11,277 bases of DNA from Sphingomonadales bacterium (GTDB lineage Bacteria > Pseudomonadota > Alphaproteobacteria > Sphingomonadales > Sphingomonadaceae), in assembly GCA_027486275.1 (NCBI GenBank), contig JAIXPM010000048.1, positions 1-11,277 of the forward strand. Reading direction: 5' to 3'. Positions within the stretch are counted from its first letter, which is position 1. Each line of letters begins with the position of its first letter. A program made the position numbers and the translations under genes. The notes beneath the pieces were generated by a model that saw nothing but the letters and a program-made list of their open reading frames with translations, made no database searches and was not told the DNA's origin. Positions 1 through 7,923 of the stretch are shown in pieces.

Positions 1-743
1 AGCGGGGCGGTCGCCTCGGTGATGTTCATGTGCAGCGGTTCCGCCACGGCCGGGATGGACAGGCCCAGCCCCGCCGCCAGCGCACGGCATCCGGAACCGG
101 CGGCCAGCACCACCCGGCCCGCCACCACGCTGCCGCGCGTGGTGGTGACGGTAAAACCGGCACCGGCGCGCGCGATTCCCTCGACCCAGACCCCTTCGGC
201 CAGAACCACCCCGCGCGCCAGGTTCCAGCTGCGGATGGCCGCATTGCACAGCAGCGGGTTGAGTTTGCCTTCATTGGCGCACAGCTCCGCGCCCACGATC
301 TCCGGCCCGAAATAGGGTGCAATTGCATCAAGTTGCGCGCGATCAAGAATTTCAACGTCCAGCCCCAGCTGCCGCTCCCGTTCTGCCTTCAGCGCCAGGA
401 AATCCAGCTGGGCCTGGCTTTCCGCCACCATCAGCCCGCCGGTCATCTTCAGATCGAAATCGGCGTTCAGGCTGCCGGCCAGTTCGCGCCAGAACGCCAC
501 CGCCTTGGGGTAAAGCGGCAGCTGCAGCTCCATGTTGGGCACGTTTTCCGGGTAGAGGCGCATGAAGCGGCTCTGCATCTGCACATGCAGGCTGCCGGCG
601 TTGGCCGACGATCCGGCACCGCGCCCCTCATCCACCACCAGCACGTCCTGGCCTTCATCGGCCAGAAAGCCCGCGACGCAGGCGCCAACAATACCGCCGC
701 CGATGACGACCGTGCCAATGGCGGTTGGCAGAGCGTCGCTCAC
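1..743 (-). CDS. DAO-family FAD-dependent oxidoreductase, HcnC/opine-oxidase beta-like (partial, C-terminus beyond left edge)
   Basis: The first 247 residues of a flavoprotein amine or amino acid dehydrogenase are visible; the rest lies beyond the left edge. The N-terminus has a Rossmann dinucleotide-binding segment, GGGIVG at residues 15-20, preceded by beta-strand TVVI and followed by an acidic strand end (VVDEG, about 36-40). The SSANAG segment (45-50) is typical of the DAO fold's flavin-contact region. Family members (HcnC, octopine/nopaline oxidase beta, D-hydroxyproline or proline dehydrogenase beta, sarcosine oxidase beta) oxidise a C-N bond and usually pair with a partner like the upstream gene. 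The start is GTG at 743, whose GTGA overlaps the upstream stop TGA (740-742), implying translational coupling. No separate ribosome binding site is needed or obvious. The substrate cannot be read from this fragment. Family confidence is high; the exact reaction is unknown. Confidence 0.88.
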   Translation of the reverse strand, partial: MSDALPTAIGTVVIGGGIVGACVAGFLADEGQDVLVVDEGRGAGSSANAGSLHVQMQSRFMRLYPENVPNMELQLPLYPKAVAFWRELAGSLNADFDLKMTGGLMVAESQAQLDFLALKAERERQLGLDVEILDRAQLDAIAPYFGPEIVGAELCANEGKLNPLLCNAAIRSWNLARGVVLAEGVWVEGIARAGAGFTVTTTRGSVVAGRVVLAAGSGCRALAAGLGLSIPAVAEPLHMNITEATAP

Positions 744-2413
744 GGTTTGCCCGCCAGATCGCGAATGGTCACCGGCCGGAACGGCGGGCGCGGGGCAAAG
801 CCGGACGTTTCATCGGGTGCCTTGCCCGTCGTCTCGCTGATCAACGCCTCCAGCAGCGGCCGGCAATAACGGCCCTGGCACGGCCCCATGCCGATCCGCG
901 TGGCGCGTTTCACCGATCCGGCGTCGGTGAGCCCATCGGCCAGCGCGGCCCGCGCCGCGCCGAAGCGCACCTCTTCGCAGCGGCAGATCATCGTGTCGTC
1001 CGGCACCTGCGCGATGGCCAGCGCCGGCGCGCGATACACGCTCCACAACGCCTGCTGGAACCGGCGGTGGCGCTGCGCCGCCGAGGCAGCCTGCCGGCCC
1101 AGCCGCGCCAGTTCGGGTACGATGGCATGGCCAAGCCCGGCCGCCGCCGCCAGCCCGGCCAGCGTGCCATCCGCCGCCGCCACCCGCGCCCCGCCCAGCC
1201 CGGTGCAATCGCCCAGCGCATAAACGCCGGGCACGCTGGTCTGGCCATCGGCGTCGCGAACCGTCACCAGCCGCGTGCCATCATGATCATGGCGACACCC
1301 CAGCGCGCGGAGCAGTTCATTCGAGGGTTCAAAGCCATAGCCCAGGCACAGCACATCGGCTTCCAGCACACGCGTCGCGCCATCGCCGGCCAACGTGACC
1401 CGCAACCCCGATGGCCCCTGCTCGACGGCGGAGACCACCATATCGTGCAGCATCGGCACCCCGCCCGTCATGCAGCGCCACTGATAGGCAAGTCCCTGCG
1501 CCACCAGCCCTGGCGATGCCATCGCCATCGCTGCGACGGCCGCTGGTGCACGGTTTGGTGAACCGGCGGCTTCGACAATCGCCACCACCTCTGCCCCGCC
1601 GCTGCGCAGTTCAGCGGCCAGCTGCAGATTGAGCGGGCCATTGCCGGCGATCAGCACCCGCCGGCCGGGCAGGCGGCGGGCGGTGCGCCACAAGGTCTGT
1701 GCAGCACCCGTGGTCATCACGCCGGGCAGTTCCCAGCCTGGCACCGGCCAGGCGCGTTCATAGGCCCCGGACGCGACCACGACAGCGCGCGGCAGGTAAC
1801 GCCTGGTCTCGCCGGTGTCAGACGTGGCGGCAAATTCGAGGCGTTGGAACGCGCCCCACACACTCACCCCGTTGCGGATCACCACACCGGCGGCGCGCGC
1901 CCGTGCCACCAGCGCCAGGCCCTCGCGATGCTGCGCATCCGGCGGCGCGATATCGGCACCTTCGACGGCAACCGGTTTGAAATACTGGCCGCCGGGTGAA
2001 CGCCGCTCATCCAGCACCACCACCTCGGCGCCGGCCTTGCGCGCGGCGATCGCCGCCGAAAGCCCGCCCGGCCCGGCGCCGATCACCAGCAGTTCGGGGC
2101 GCTCCACCGCCAGTTCCTCGATGGTGGCCGGTGGCAGCGCGTGGCTCACCGGCGCCAGTGCCGCACCATGGCGCTGCCGCCGGATCGACAAGGGCCGGTC
2201 AACCACGGTCATGCAGGCCCGCTTGCCCGGCACGCCATCCACTTCAACCAGGCAATCCTGGCACACGCCCATGCCGCAGAAGATGCCGCGTTCGGCCGTG
2301 CTGCGCGTGACGCGAAAGCCGCGGATGCCGTGCGCGGTCAGCGCCGCCGCCACGCTTTCGCCGGCGCGGGCCTGAACGGGCTCGCCTTCAAACTCGATCA
2401 CAAAACCGCTCAT
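740..2413 (-). CDS. Fused [2Fe-2S] ferredoxin / FAD-NAD(P) oxidoreductase / C-terminal [2Fe-2S] protein, HcnA-HcnB-like alpha subunit
   Basis: A 557-residue multi-centre redox subunit. Residues 1 to about 85 form a ferredoxin-like domain with C46, C51, C54 and C67 (CX4CX2CX12C), fit for a plant-type [2Fe-2S] cluster. An FAD Rossmann motif GAGPGG sits at 112-117. A second nucleotide-binding motif GNGP lies at 257-260, and the FAD-contact segment YALGD at 398-402. The C-terminus has C477, C479, C512 and C517 (CXC...CX4C), as in the BFD-like cluster of HcnB, OoxA and sarcosine oxidase alpha. The length is close to HcnA plus HcnB, so this looks like their natural fusion. It probably transfers electrons from the DAO partner encoded next, through FAD and iron-sulfur centres, to a carrier. 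ATG at 2413 was chosen; an in-frame GTG directly before it (2416) would add one residue. It lies 90 nt behind the AcoX-like gene. It could serve cyanogenesis, opine, proline or other amine oxidation; the sequence does not decide. Confidence 0.9.
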   Translation of the reverse strand: MSGFVIEFEGEPVQARAGESVAAALTAHGIRGFRVTRSTAERGIFCGMGVCQDCLVEVDGVPGKRACMTVVDRPLSIRRQRHGAALAPVSHALPPATIEELAVERPELLVIGAGPGGLSAAIAARKAGAEVVVLDERRSPGGQYFKPVAVEGADIAPPDAQHREGLALVARARAAGVVIRNGVSVWGAFQRLEFAATSDTGETRRYLPRAVVVASGAYERAWPVPGWELPGVMTTGAAQTLWRTARRLPGRRVLIAGNGPLNLQLAAELRSGGAEVVAIVEAAGSPNRAPAAVAAMAMASPGLVAQGLAYQWRCMTGGVPMLHDMVVSAVEQGPSGLRVTLAGDGATRVLEADVLCLGYGFEPSNELLRALGCRHDHDGTRLVTVRDADGQTSVPGVYALGDCTGLGGARVAAADGTLAGLAAAAGLGHAIVPELARLGRQAASAAQRHRRFQQALWSVYRAPALAIAQVPDDTMICRCEEVRFGAARAALADGLTDAGSVKRATRIGMGPCQGRYCRPLLEALISETTGKAPDETSGFAPRPPFRPVTIRDLAGKP

Positions 2414-2486
2414 CACCGCTCTTCTGTCAGGCCGGAACCCGGCCCATCGCCGTGGCCGAAGCGCACGCTACAGCCGGCGGCCGCTG

Positions 2487-2501
2487 TGGCAAGCCTTGCC
2501 A
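2487..2501. promoter_or_regulatory. 15-bp perfect palindrome, candidate IclR-type operator
   Basis: TGGCAAG-C-CTTGCCA lies in the 90-nt gap between the AcoX-like gene and the fused oxidoreductase gene, 73 nt before the latter's ATG. Seven-base arms around one central base copy the architecture of the E. coli IclR box (TGGAAAT-N-ATTTCCA). The half-site recurs in two other intergenic regions here (3610-3616 and 7984-7990). A one-base loop and the lack of a T-run argue against a terminator. Binding by the IclR protein encoded at 8169-8945 is inferred. Confidence 0.45.
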
Positions 2502-2503
2502 GC

Positions 2504-3556
2504 TCATGCGGCATCAATGCGCATCATCATGGCCTGGCGCGACCCGGTGCGGACCTGCACAAAACCGGCCAGTCGCGCATCGAGCGCCGCATCGCCCGTG
2601 TCCACCAGCAGCGCCGGGCGCGGCAACGCCGCCAGCTTGGCGGCCGACGCGATGATGATGGGCGGCCACTGCACGCGGGCCAACACGTCCGGCCCCAATT
2701 GCTGGTTGCCGCGCCCCAACAGAAAGCCCTGCCCGCCCACCACGCCGAGCACCAGCAGCGGCCCGCCGGGCAGCGCCAGCAACTGCGCTTGCGCGGCATC
2801 TTCGATCAGCAAAGCGCCACCGGCAAACACGTCAACGCCCAGCAATGTGCCTTTACCCGCCAGCGCCATCTTCAGGCGGTGCATGGTGAGGCCGGGGCCG
2901 ATCAGGCACAACGGGGCGGCGCTCACCATGGTCTTCACTTCGGTAATCGCGCCCGCCAGCGCCACATCGGCATCAGCGCGGGCCGCCTTGGCGGCCTGAC
3001 GGGCAGGATGAGCCAGCACCAGCAGCTGGCCAAAAAGCTGCATCTGCCCCGCCTCGTCGCGGTCCAGCACTTCCGCCCAGGCCCTGCCCCCGGCGTGGCC
3101 GCGCGCCACATCGGCCAGCGTTGCCGCCGCCGCGCCCGGCGAGGTGGCAAACACGCTGCTATGCATCTTCACACCGGCGGGCACGCCCAGCACCGGCACA
3201 TCGGGCCGCGCCGCCAGCACGTCTCGCGCCGTGCCATCGCCGCCCACGAAGATGATCAGCTGCGCACCGGCCGCCGCACAGGCTTCCACGCAGGCGGTGG
3301 TATCGGCGGCGGTGGAAACGCCTGCGGGCCGATGCACCACGTGGGGCGCAAATCCAGCCGCGACGGCCAGATCCTCACCCATGGCGCCGCCGCCGGTGAG
3401 CAGGTGCGCGCCTGTGCCGGCCAGCCCCTTCAGCGCCAATGCCGCCCGCGCCGCCGCCCAGCCGGCTGCGGCATTCAGGCCCAGCCCGTCGCTGCCCTTC
3501 AGGGCCAGCGGGCCGCCGGCACCGGCCAACGGGTTGACAATAAAGCCAAGGCGCAC
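2504..3556 (-). CDS. ATP-NAD kinase family protein, AcoX-like (COG3199)
   Basis: A 350-residue protein of the NAD/diacylglycerol kinase-like fold. The N-terminus reads GFIVNPLAG (4-12), then GGDGT at 105-109 (the nucleotide-binding signature of NAD kinases), GVPAGVKMHS at 124-133, KGTLLGVDV at 235-243 and GRGNQQ at 281-286. These are the landmarks of the AcoX/COG3199 subfamily, which is longer than housekeeping NAD kinase and often lies beside dehydrogenase operons. Its biochemical role is not settled; NAD phosphorylation is the usual guess. The start is GTG at 3556, with AGGA seven bases before it (complement of 3564-3567) and no better start upstream. It is the first gene of the minus-strand cluster and is divergent from the gcvPA-like gene across 100 nt. 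Placement before two flavin/iron-sulfur subunits suggests a pathway-specific cofactor or substrate kinase. Confidence 0.85.
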   Translation of the reverse strand: MRLGFIVNPLAGAGGPLALKGSDGLGLNAAAGWAAARAALALKGLAGTGAHLLTGGGAMGEDLAVAAGFAPHVVHRPAGVSTAADTTACVEACAAAGAQLIIFVGGDGTARDVLAARPDVPVLGVPAGVKMHSSVFATSPGAAAATLADVARGHAGGRAWAEVLDRDEAGQMQLFGQLLVLAHPARQAAKAARADADVALAGAITEVKTMVSAAPLCLIGPGLTMHRLKMALAGKGTLLGVDVFAGGALLIEDAAQAQLLALPGGPLLVLGVVGGQGFLLGRGNQQLGPDVLARVQWPPIIIASAAKLAALPRPALLVDTGDAALDARLAGFVQVRTGSRQAMMMRIDAA

Positions 3557-3656
3557 GCACTGTTCCTGTTGTTCGCAAAGGCGATATCGTGTGCGCTGTC
3601 AGCACAATCTGGCAAGCGGTTTCACGATCCGCCGAACATTTCTTGAAGGTTTTCCG
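3557..3656. promoter_or_regulatory. Divergent promoter region with candidate operators (AcoX-like / gcvPA-like)
   Basis: One hundred bases separate two divergent starts and must hold both promoters; no clear -35/-10 pair could be assigned. Visible elements are a block beginning TTGTTCGCA (3569-3597) that recurs at 7992-8019, an inverted repeat TGTGC-N7-GCACA (3590-3606), and CAATCTGGCAAG (3605-3616), which contains the TGGCAAG half-site shared with 2487-2493 and 7984-7990. GAAGG (3645-3649) is the ribosome binding site of the gcvPA-like gene, seven bases before its ATG. Function as regulator binding sites is inferred. Confidence 0.5.
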
Positions 3657-5039
3657 ATGGCTCAAGCGCGTGCGCATCCGTTCATGCCCAATTCGGCAGC
3701 GGCCGGCAAAGCGGCCCTGCTTGACCAACTGGGACTGACCGGCACTGAACCGCTGTTTGCCCAGATCCCCGCCGCGCACCGACTGCAGGCCTTGCCCGAT
3801 CTGCCGCCGGCGCTGACCAGCGAGGTGGAGCTTTCCCGGCACCTCAATGCCCTGCTCGACCGCAATCGCCCGGCGGGCGACGGCCTGTCGTTCCTGGGCG
3901 GCGGCATCTGGCAGCATCATGTGCCCGCCGTGGTGGACGAGATCGTGGGCCGGGCCGAATTCCTGACCCCGGTGTGGGGCACGCCGAGCAGCGATTTCGG
4001 CCGCAACCAGGTGTGGTGGGAATTCACCAGCCAGCTGGGCGTGCTGCTGGGCCTGGAGCTGGTGGGCCTACCGGTTTACAGCTGGGGGGCGGCGGCCGGA
4101 CACGCCTTCCGGATGGCGGCACGGCTCACCGCACGCACCCGCATCATCTTGCCGGCGGCGATCAGCCCCGAACGGCTGGCGGTGATCACCGGCTATGCCC
4201 ACAGCGCCGATCCGGCGATGCGATTGGAACTGGTGCCGGCGCCGTGCGATGCCGCTGGGCGCCTCGATCTTGCTGCCGTGGCCGCGCTGGCCGACGCCAA
4301 CACCGCCGCGATCTATTATGAGAACCCGGCCTATCTGGGCGGCCTTGAAAACGGTGCGGCCGCACTGGCTGCCATTGCCGCCCGCGCTGGTGCCGAAACC
4401 ATCGCGGGCGTTGATCCCATCAGCCTTGGCGTGATCGCGCCGCCGGGCGAGCTGGGTGTCGACATCGCGGTGGGCACCATCCAGACGCTTGGGGTCCACA
4501 TGCACGCCGGCGGCGGCCTGGGTGGCTTCATCGCGACGCGGGACGAAGCCCGTTATGCCGCCGAATATCCCACCCTGCTGAACAGCCTGACCACCACCGT
4601 GGACGGCGAGCTGGCCTTTGGCCTGATGCTGTTCCACCAATCCAGCTATGGCAGCCGCGAACTGGGCAAGGACTGGACCGGCAACAGCACCTATCTGTGG
4701 GCCGTTGCCGCTGCCACCTACATGGCGTTGCTGGGCCCGGCCGGCTTTGACGAGATCGGCCATCTGATCCTGGCCCGCACCCGATTTGCAGCGGAAGCGC
4801 TGGCCGGGGTGAACGGGGTGAAGGTTGCTGAAACGGGTGGCGTGTTCCGCGAGTTGCTTCTGGATTTTTCCGCCAGCGGGCGCCGCGTTGACGCCATCAA
4901 CCGGGCGCTGCTCGATCGGCACGGCATCTTCGGCGGCATCGAGATCACGCCCGATACGGCGTTGTTCGCGGTCACCGAATGCCACACCGAGGCTGACATA
5001 ATGGCCCTTGCCGACGCGCTGCGGGAGGTGCTGGCATGA
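3657..5039 (+). CDS. Divergent glycine dehydrogenase subunit 1 (GcvPA)-like PLP-fold protein
   Basis: A 460-residue homologue of the alpha subunit of two-subunit glycine decarboxylase (P-protein, fold-type I PLP family). The family is shown by FMPNS (9-13), ELFADIP-like EPLFAQIP (31-38), LPPAL (49-53), SFLGGG (78-83) with HHVPAVVD (87-94), and VGTIQTLG near 272-279 followed by a Gly-rich turn. However, YTPYQPE-x-SQG of true GcvPA is replaced around 104-117 by TPVWGTPSSDFGRN. The SLYDGAT-like segment is YSWGAAAG (141-148), and the REQHIRREKATSNICTN segment has become a quite different stretch around 329-346. It probably assembles with the GcvPB-like protein, whose start overlaps its stop (ATGA, 5036-5039). 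ATG 3657 is chosen for the GAAGG seven bases upstream; in-frame extension to 3144 would run through the divergent gene. The substrate is probably not plain glycine, by inference. Family is firm, reaction is not. Confidence 0.88.
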   Translation: MAQARAHPFMPNSAAAGKAALLDQLGLTGTEPLFAQIPAAHRLQALPDLPPALTSEVELSRHLNALLDRNRPAGDGLSFLGGGIWQHHVPAVVDEIVGRAEFLTPVWGTPSSDFGRNQVWWEFTSQLGVLLGLELVGLPVYSWGAAAGHAFRMAARLTARTRIILPAAISPERLAVITGYAHSADPAMRLELVPAPCDAAGRLDLAAVAALADANTAAIYYENPAYLGGLENGAAALAAIAARAGAETIAGVDPISLGVIAPPGELGVDIAVGTIQTLGVHMHAGGGLGGFIATRDEARYAAEYPTLLNSLTTTVDGELAFGLMLFHQSSYGSRELGKDWTGNSTYLWAVAAATYMALLGPAGFDEIGHLILARTRFAAEALAGVNGVKVAETGGVFRELLLDFSASGRRVDAINRALLDRHGIFGGIEITPDTALFAVTECHTEADIMALADALREVLA

Positions 5040-6535
5040 GCTTGCGGCGTTATCATGCGGCCCGCTGGGACGAGCCGCTCATTCACCAGATCGGCGCCCC
5101 CGGCCGGCGCGGACAGCATTTCCCGCTGGCCAGCAGTAAGGGCCTGGTGCCAGCCGGGCTGCAGCGCACATCACCGCCCGCTCTGCCCGAACTGAGCGAG
5201 CCCGAAGTGCTCAACCATTTCCTGCGGCTTTCTCAGGAAACCATGGGCATGATCGGCGTCAGCCTGTTTGGCACCTGCACGATGAAATATAATCCGCGCG
5301 TTGGCGAACAGGCGGCGCGGCGGTTGGCGGGCGTGCATCCGGCCCAGCCGGCAGAGACGATGCAGGGCTTGCTCGCCGCCGTGCACGGGCTTGATCTGAT
5401 GCTGCGCGGCCTGTCGGGCATGGAACGCTTCACCTTCCAGGCCGCCGGCGGCGCCGATGCGGCGTGGACGCAGGCCGTGATCACCCGCGCATACCATGCG
5501 TCCCGTGGGCAGGGTCAGCAACGCACGAAGATCATCACCAGCCTGCAAAGCCACCCCTGCAATCCGGCCACAGCCGCGACGGCGGGTTTCGAGGTGATCA
5601 CCTTGCCGTTGGGCGAAAACGGCTATCCGTCGCTCGATATGCTGAAAGCCGCGCTTGGCCCGGATACCGCCGCACTGATGATCAACAATCCCGACGACAT
5701 GGGGGTGTACAACCCGGAGATCATGGAGTGGGTGCGCCTGGTCAAGCAGGCCGGCGCATTGGCCTTTTACGATCACGCCAACTTCAACGGCGTGATGACC
5801 AAGATCCGAGCTGCCGATCTGGGCTTCGATGCCTGCATGTTCATGCTGCACAAGACGTTCGGGGTCTCAAAGGGCGGCGGCGGCCCGGCGGTGGGCGCCT
5901 ATGGCTGCACCGCCGAACTGGCGCCGTTCATGCCCGGCCCGCTGGTTGTGGAAGACAGCGGCGCGTACCATCTGGAAACACCGCCGCAGCAGGCCGCCAA
6001 GGTGCGCGAGTATCTCGGCAATCTGCAACAGGTGTTCAAGGCCTATGCCTGGACACGGGCGATGGGCGCCGAAGGGCTGGCCGAAGCCAGCGACCTGTCG
6101 GTGCTGCTCAACAACTATATGGAAAAGCGGCTGCTCACCCTGCGCGGCGTCACCCGATCCCACCCGGAGCAGACCAGCCCGCGGCTTGAAATGACCCGCT
6201 ACAGCCTGGGCACATTGTTCGAGGACACCGGCATCAGCGCGGTAGACGTGCAGAACCGTATGGCGGATTTCGGCATCGACGCCTTCTGGCTGAGCCACGA
6301 GCCGTGGATCGTGCCGCAACCCTTCACGCCCGAAGCCGGCGAGATGTGGTCCCGCGAAGACATTGATTACTGGATCGATGTCCTCGCCCACGTGATCGAC
6401 GAAGCCTATCGCGATCCCGAACGCGTGCGTTCAGCCCCCCACAACCAGGTTGTCGCCAAGCTGTCTGACCGGGACATCAACGAACCGGCCAACTGGGCCA
6501 CAACCTGGGCTGCGTGGCAGCGAAAACAGGGCTAA
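5036..6535 (+). CDS. Divergent glycine dehydrogenase subunit 2 (GcvPB)-like PLP protein
   Basis: A 499-residue homologue of the PLP-carrying beta subunit of split P-protein. Matching landmarks are EPLI...PGRRG (13-25), SEPEVLNHFLRLSQ (54-67), GTCTMKYNPR (79-88) and YDHANFNGV (245-253), with D246 placed to pair with the PLP pyridine nitrogen. The Schiff-base lysine is K273 in LHKTF (271-275). Changes from canonical sequences stand out: YDGAN has become YDHAN, AHGTNP has become SHPCNP (172-177), and the invariant PHGGGGPG has become SKGGGGPA (278-285), exchanging a histidine for a lysine. Catalytic machinery for PLP chemistry is present, so a decarboxylase or related carbanion reaction is likely, but the altered pocket suggests another substrate or acceptor. 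It is translationally coupled to the alpha-like gene. Its stop codon overlaps that of the convergent aminotransferase. No lipoyl H-protein or T-protein gene lies in the window. Confidence 0.9.
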   Translation: MSLRRYHAARWDEPLIHQIGAPGRRGQHFPLASSKGLVPAGLQRTSPPALPELSEPEVLNHFLRLSQETMGMIGVSLFGTCTMKYNPRVGEQAARRLAGVHPAQPAETMQGLLAAVHGLDLMLRGLSGMERFTFQAAGGADAAWTQAVITRAYHASRGQGQQRTKIITSLQSHPCNPATAATAGFEVITLPLGENGYPSLDMLKAALGPDTAALMINNPDDMGVYNPEIMEWVRLVKQAGALAFYDHANFNGVMTKIRAADLGFDACMFMLHKTFGVSKGGGGPAVGAYGCTAELAPFMPGPLVVEDSGAYHLETPPQQAAKVREYLGNLQQVFKAYAWTRAMGAEGLAEASDLSVLLNNYMEKRLLTLRGVTRSHPEQTSPRLEMTRYSLGTLFEDTGISAVDVQNRMADFGIDAFWLSHEPWIVPQPFTPEAGEMWSREDIDYWIDVLAHVIDEAYRDPERVRSAPHNQVVAKLSDRDINEPANWATTWAAWQRKQG

Positions 6536-7923
6536 CGGCCCAACTCTTTCGCCACTTCGTCGGCCGCATCACGGAAGGCCATGACCGCCTTGTCGATCTC
6601 GGCATGCGAGATGACGAACGGCGGCGAGAAGGCAACGGCGTCGGATGACGGCAAGGCACGGCCGATCACGCCGCGGGCCAGCGCGCCCTTGACGATGCGC
6701 GGTGCCACCTTCAGCGCCGGATCGAACGCCACCGGGCCGCTGTCTTCAATGCGATCGACGAACTCCACCGCAGCGATCAGGGCCTGGCCGCGCACTTCGC
6801 CCACGAGGCTATGGCCAACGAACGCCTCGCGCAGCCGCGCCTGCAGATAGGTTCCCGTCTCAGCCGCCTTTGCGACCAGGCCTTCGGATTCAATGATGTC
6901 GAGGTTGGCCAGCGCGGCGGCGGCACCAACCGGGTGGCTGGAATAGGTATAGCCATGGCCGAAAGCGCCATATTGCTCGCCACCAGCCACCAGCACATCC
7001 CACACGCGCTGCGAAACGATGCACGCCGATAGCGGGAAATAGGCCGATGTCAGCCCCTTGGCGACGGTCATCATGTCGGGCGCGATGCCGAACACGGTCG
7101 AACCGAACATCTGGCCGAGGCGGCCGAACCCGCAGATCACCTCATCGGCAATCAGCAGGATGTCGTGTTGGCGCAGGATCGCCTGCACGGCTTCGTAATA
7201 GCCCGCCGGCGGCGCGATCACGCCGCCCGCGCCCATCAACGGCTCCATGATCATGGCGGCGATCGTGTCGGCGCCTTCCGCTGCGATCAGTGCTTCCAGA
7301 TCGGCCACCAGCTTGGCGGTGAATTCGGCATCGGTCAGGCCATGGCCTTCCCACAGCCGGCGCGGCGCCATGGCGTGGCGGATCATCGGCAGCGGCAGAT
7401 CGAACCCGGCATGCAGGCCGGGCAGGCCGGTCATGCCCGCCGTCATGATGGTGACACCATGATAGCCGCGTTGGCGGGCGATGATCTTCTTCTTCTGAGG
7501 CCGGCCCAGGATGTTGTTGTAATACCAGGCCAGTTTGACCTGCGTGTCGTTGGCGTCGGACCCGCTGTTGCCATAGAACACACGCGCCATGCCGGGGGGC
7601 GCCATCTCGATCAGGCGCTGGGACAGGATGGCCGGCGTGTCGCTGGTCATGCCCGAAAACGCATGGCAATAGCTGAGGCGGGCAGATTGTGCGGCCATCG
7701 CCTGGCCAATCTCGGTGCGGCCATAGCCGACATTCACGCACCACAGGCCGGCCATCGCATCGACATATTCGCGGCCTGTCGTGTCGGTCAGACGGGCGCC
7801 GGCTCCATGGGTGAGCACGAACGCGGCCCCATCGCGCTGGTGATCCGCCAGCGAGGTGAAAGGATGGAAGACATAACGGCGATCGAGGTCGTGCACGTCT
7901 TCGGGGGTGTTGCGGATACTCAT
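6532..7923 (-). CDS. Class III PLP aminotransferase (omega-amino acid/polyamine:pyruvate type)
   Basis: A complete 463-residue class III (fold-type I) aminotransferase. The PLP lysine is K289 in AKGLTSAY (288-295). D260 in ADEVICGFGR (259-268) contacts the pyridine nitrogen. GSDAND (121-126) binds the phosphate, and HGYTYSSHP (323-331) closes the active site from the other subunit of the dimer. The entry region has LWCVNVGYG (60-68), and R422 is placed near the C-terminus where omega-transaminases often have a carboxylate-binding arginine. Close family members transfer amino groups from omega-amino acids, putrescine or aromatic amines to pyruvate or 2-oxoglutarate; the donor here is unknown. 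The ATG at 7923 has GGAG (complement of 7929-7932) five bases upstream. It is divergent from the iclR-like gene across 245 nt, so is a likely target of that regulator. Its stop overlaps the convergent gcvPB-like stop by four bases. Confidence 0.93.
   Translation of the reverse strand: MSIRNTPEDVHDLDRRYVFHPFTSLADHQRDGAAFVLTHGAGARLTDTTGREYVDAMAGLWCVNVGYGRTEIGQAMAAQSARLSYCHAFSGMTSDTPAILSQRLIEMAPPGMARVFYGNSGSDANDTQVKLAWYYNNILGRPQKKKIIARQRGYHGVTIMTAGMTGLPGLHAGFDLPLPMIRHAMAPRRLWEGHGLTDAEFTAKLVADLEALIAAEGADTIAAMIMEPLMGAGGVIAPPAGYYEAVQAILRQHDILLIADEVICGFGRLGQMFGSTVFGIAPDMMTVAKGLTSAYFPLSACIVSQRVWDVLVAGGEQYGAFGHGYTYSSHPVGAAAALANLDIIESEGLVAKAAETGTYLQARLREAFVGHSLVGEVRGQALIAAVEFVDRIEDSGPVAFDPALKVAPRIVKGALARGVIGRALPSSDAVAFSPPFVISHAEIDKAVMAFRDAADEVAKELGR

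Noticed and set aside
1..2413. A hydrogen cyanide synthase operon (hcnABC)
   Set aside because: Domain order fits, but the same architecture serves opine, proline and other amine dehydrogenases. HcnA and HcnB are fused here, and the GcvP-like, transaminase and IclR context does not point to cyanogenesis. Kept only as a family resemblance.
2487..2501. Rho-independent terminator after the AcoX-like gene
   Set aside because: The palindrome has only one central base, which cannot form a stable loop of normal size, and no T-run follows on the minus strand.
2141..3646. Long plus-strand open frame opposite the AcoX-like gene
   Set aside because: It lies across two real genes, is rich in His, Gln, Arg and Ala in no family-like pattern, and is a typical high-GC antisense shadow.
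3657..6535. A standard glycine cleavage operon
   Set aside because: Neither gcvT nor gcvH lies in the window, and the key P-protein signatures are replaced in both subunits.
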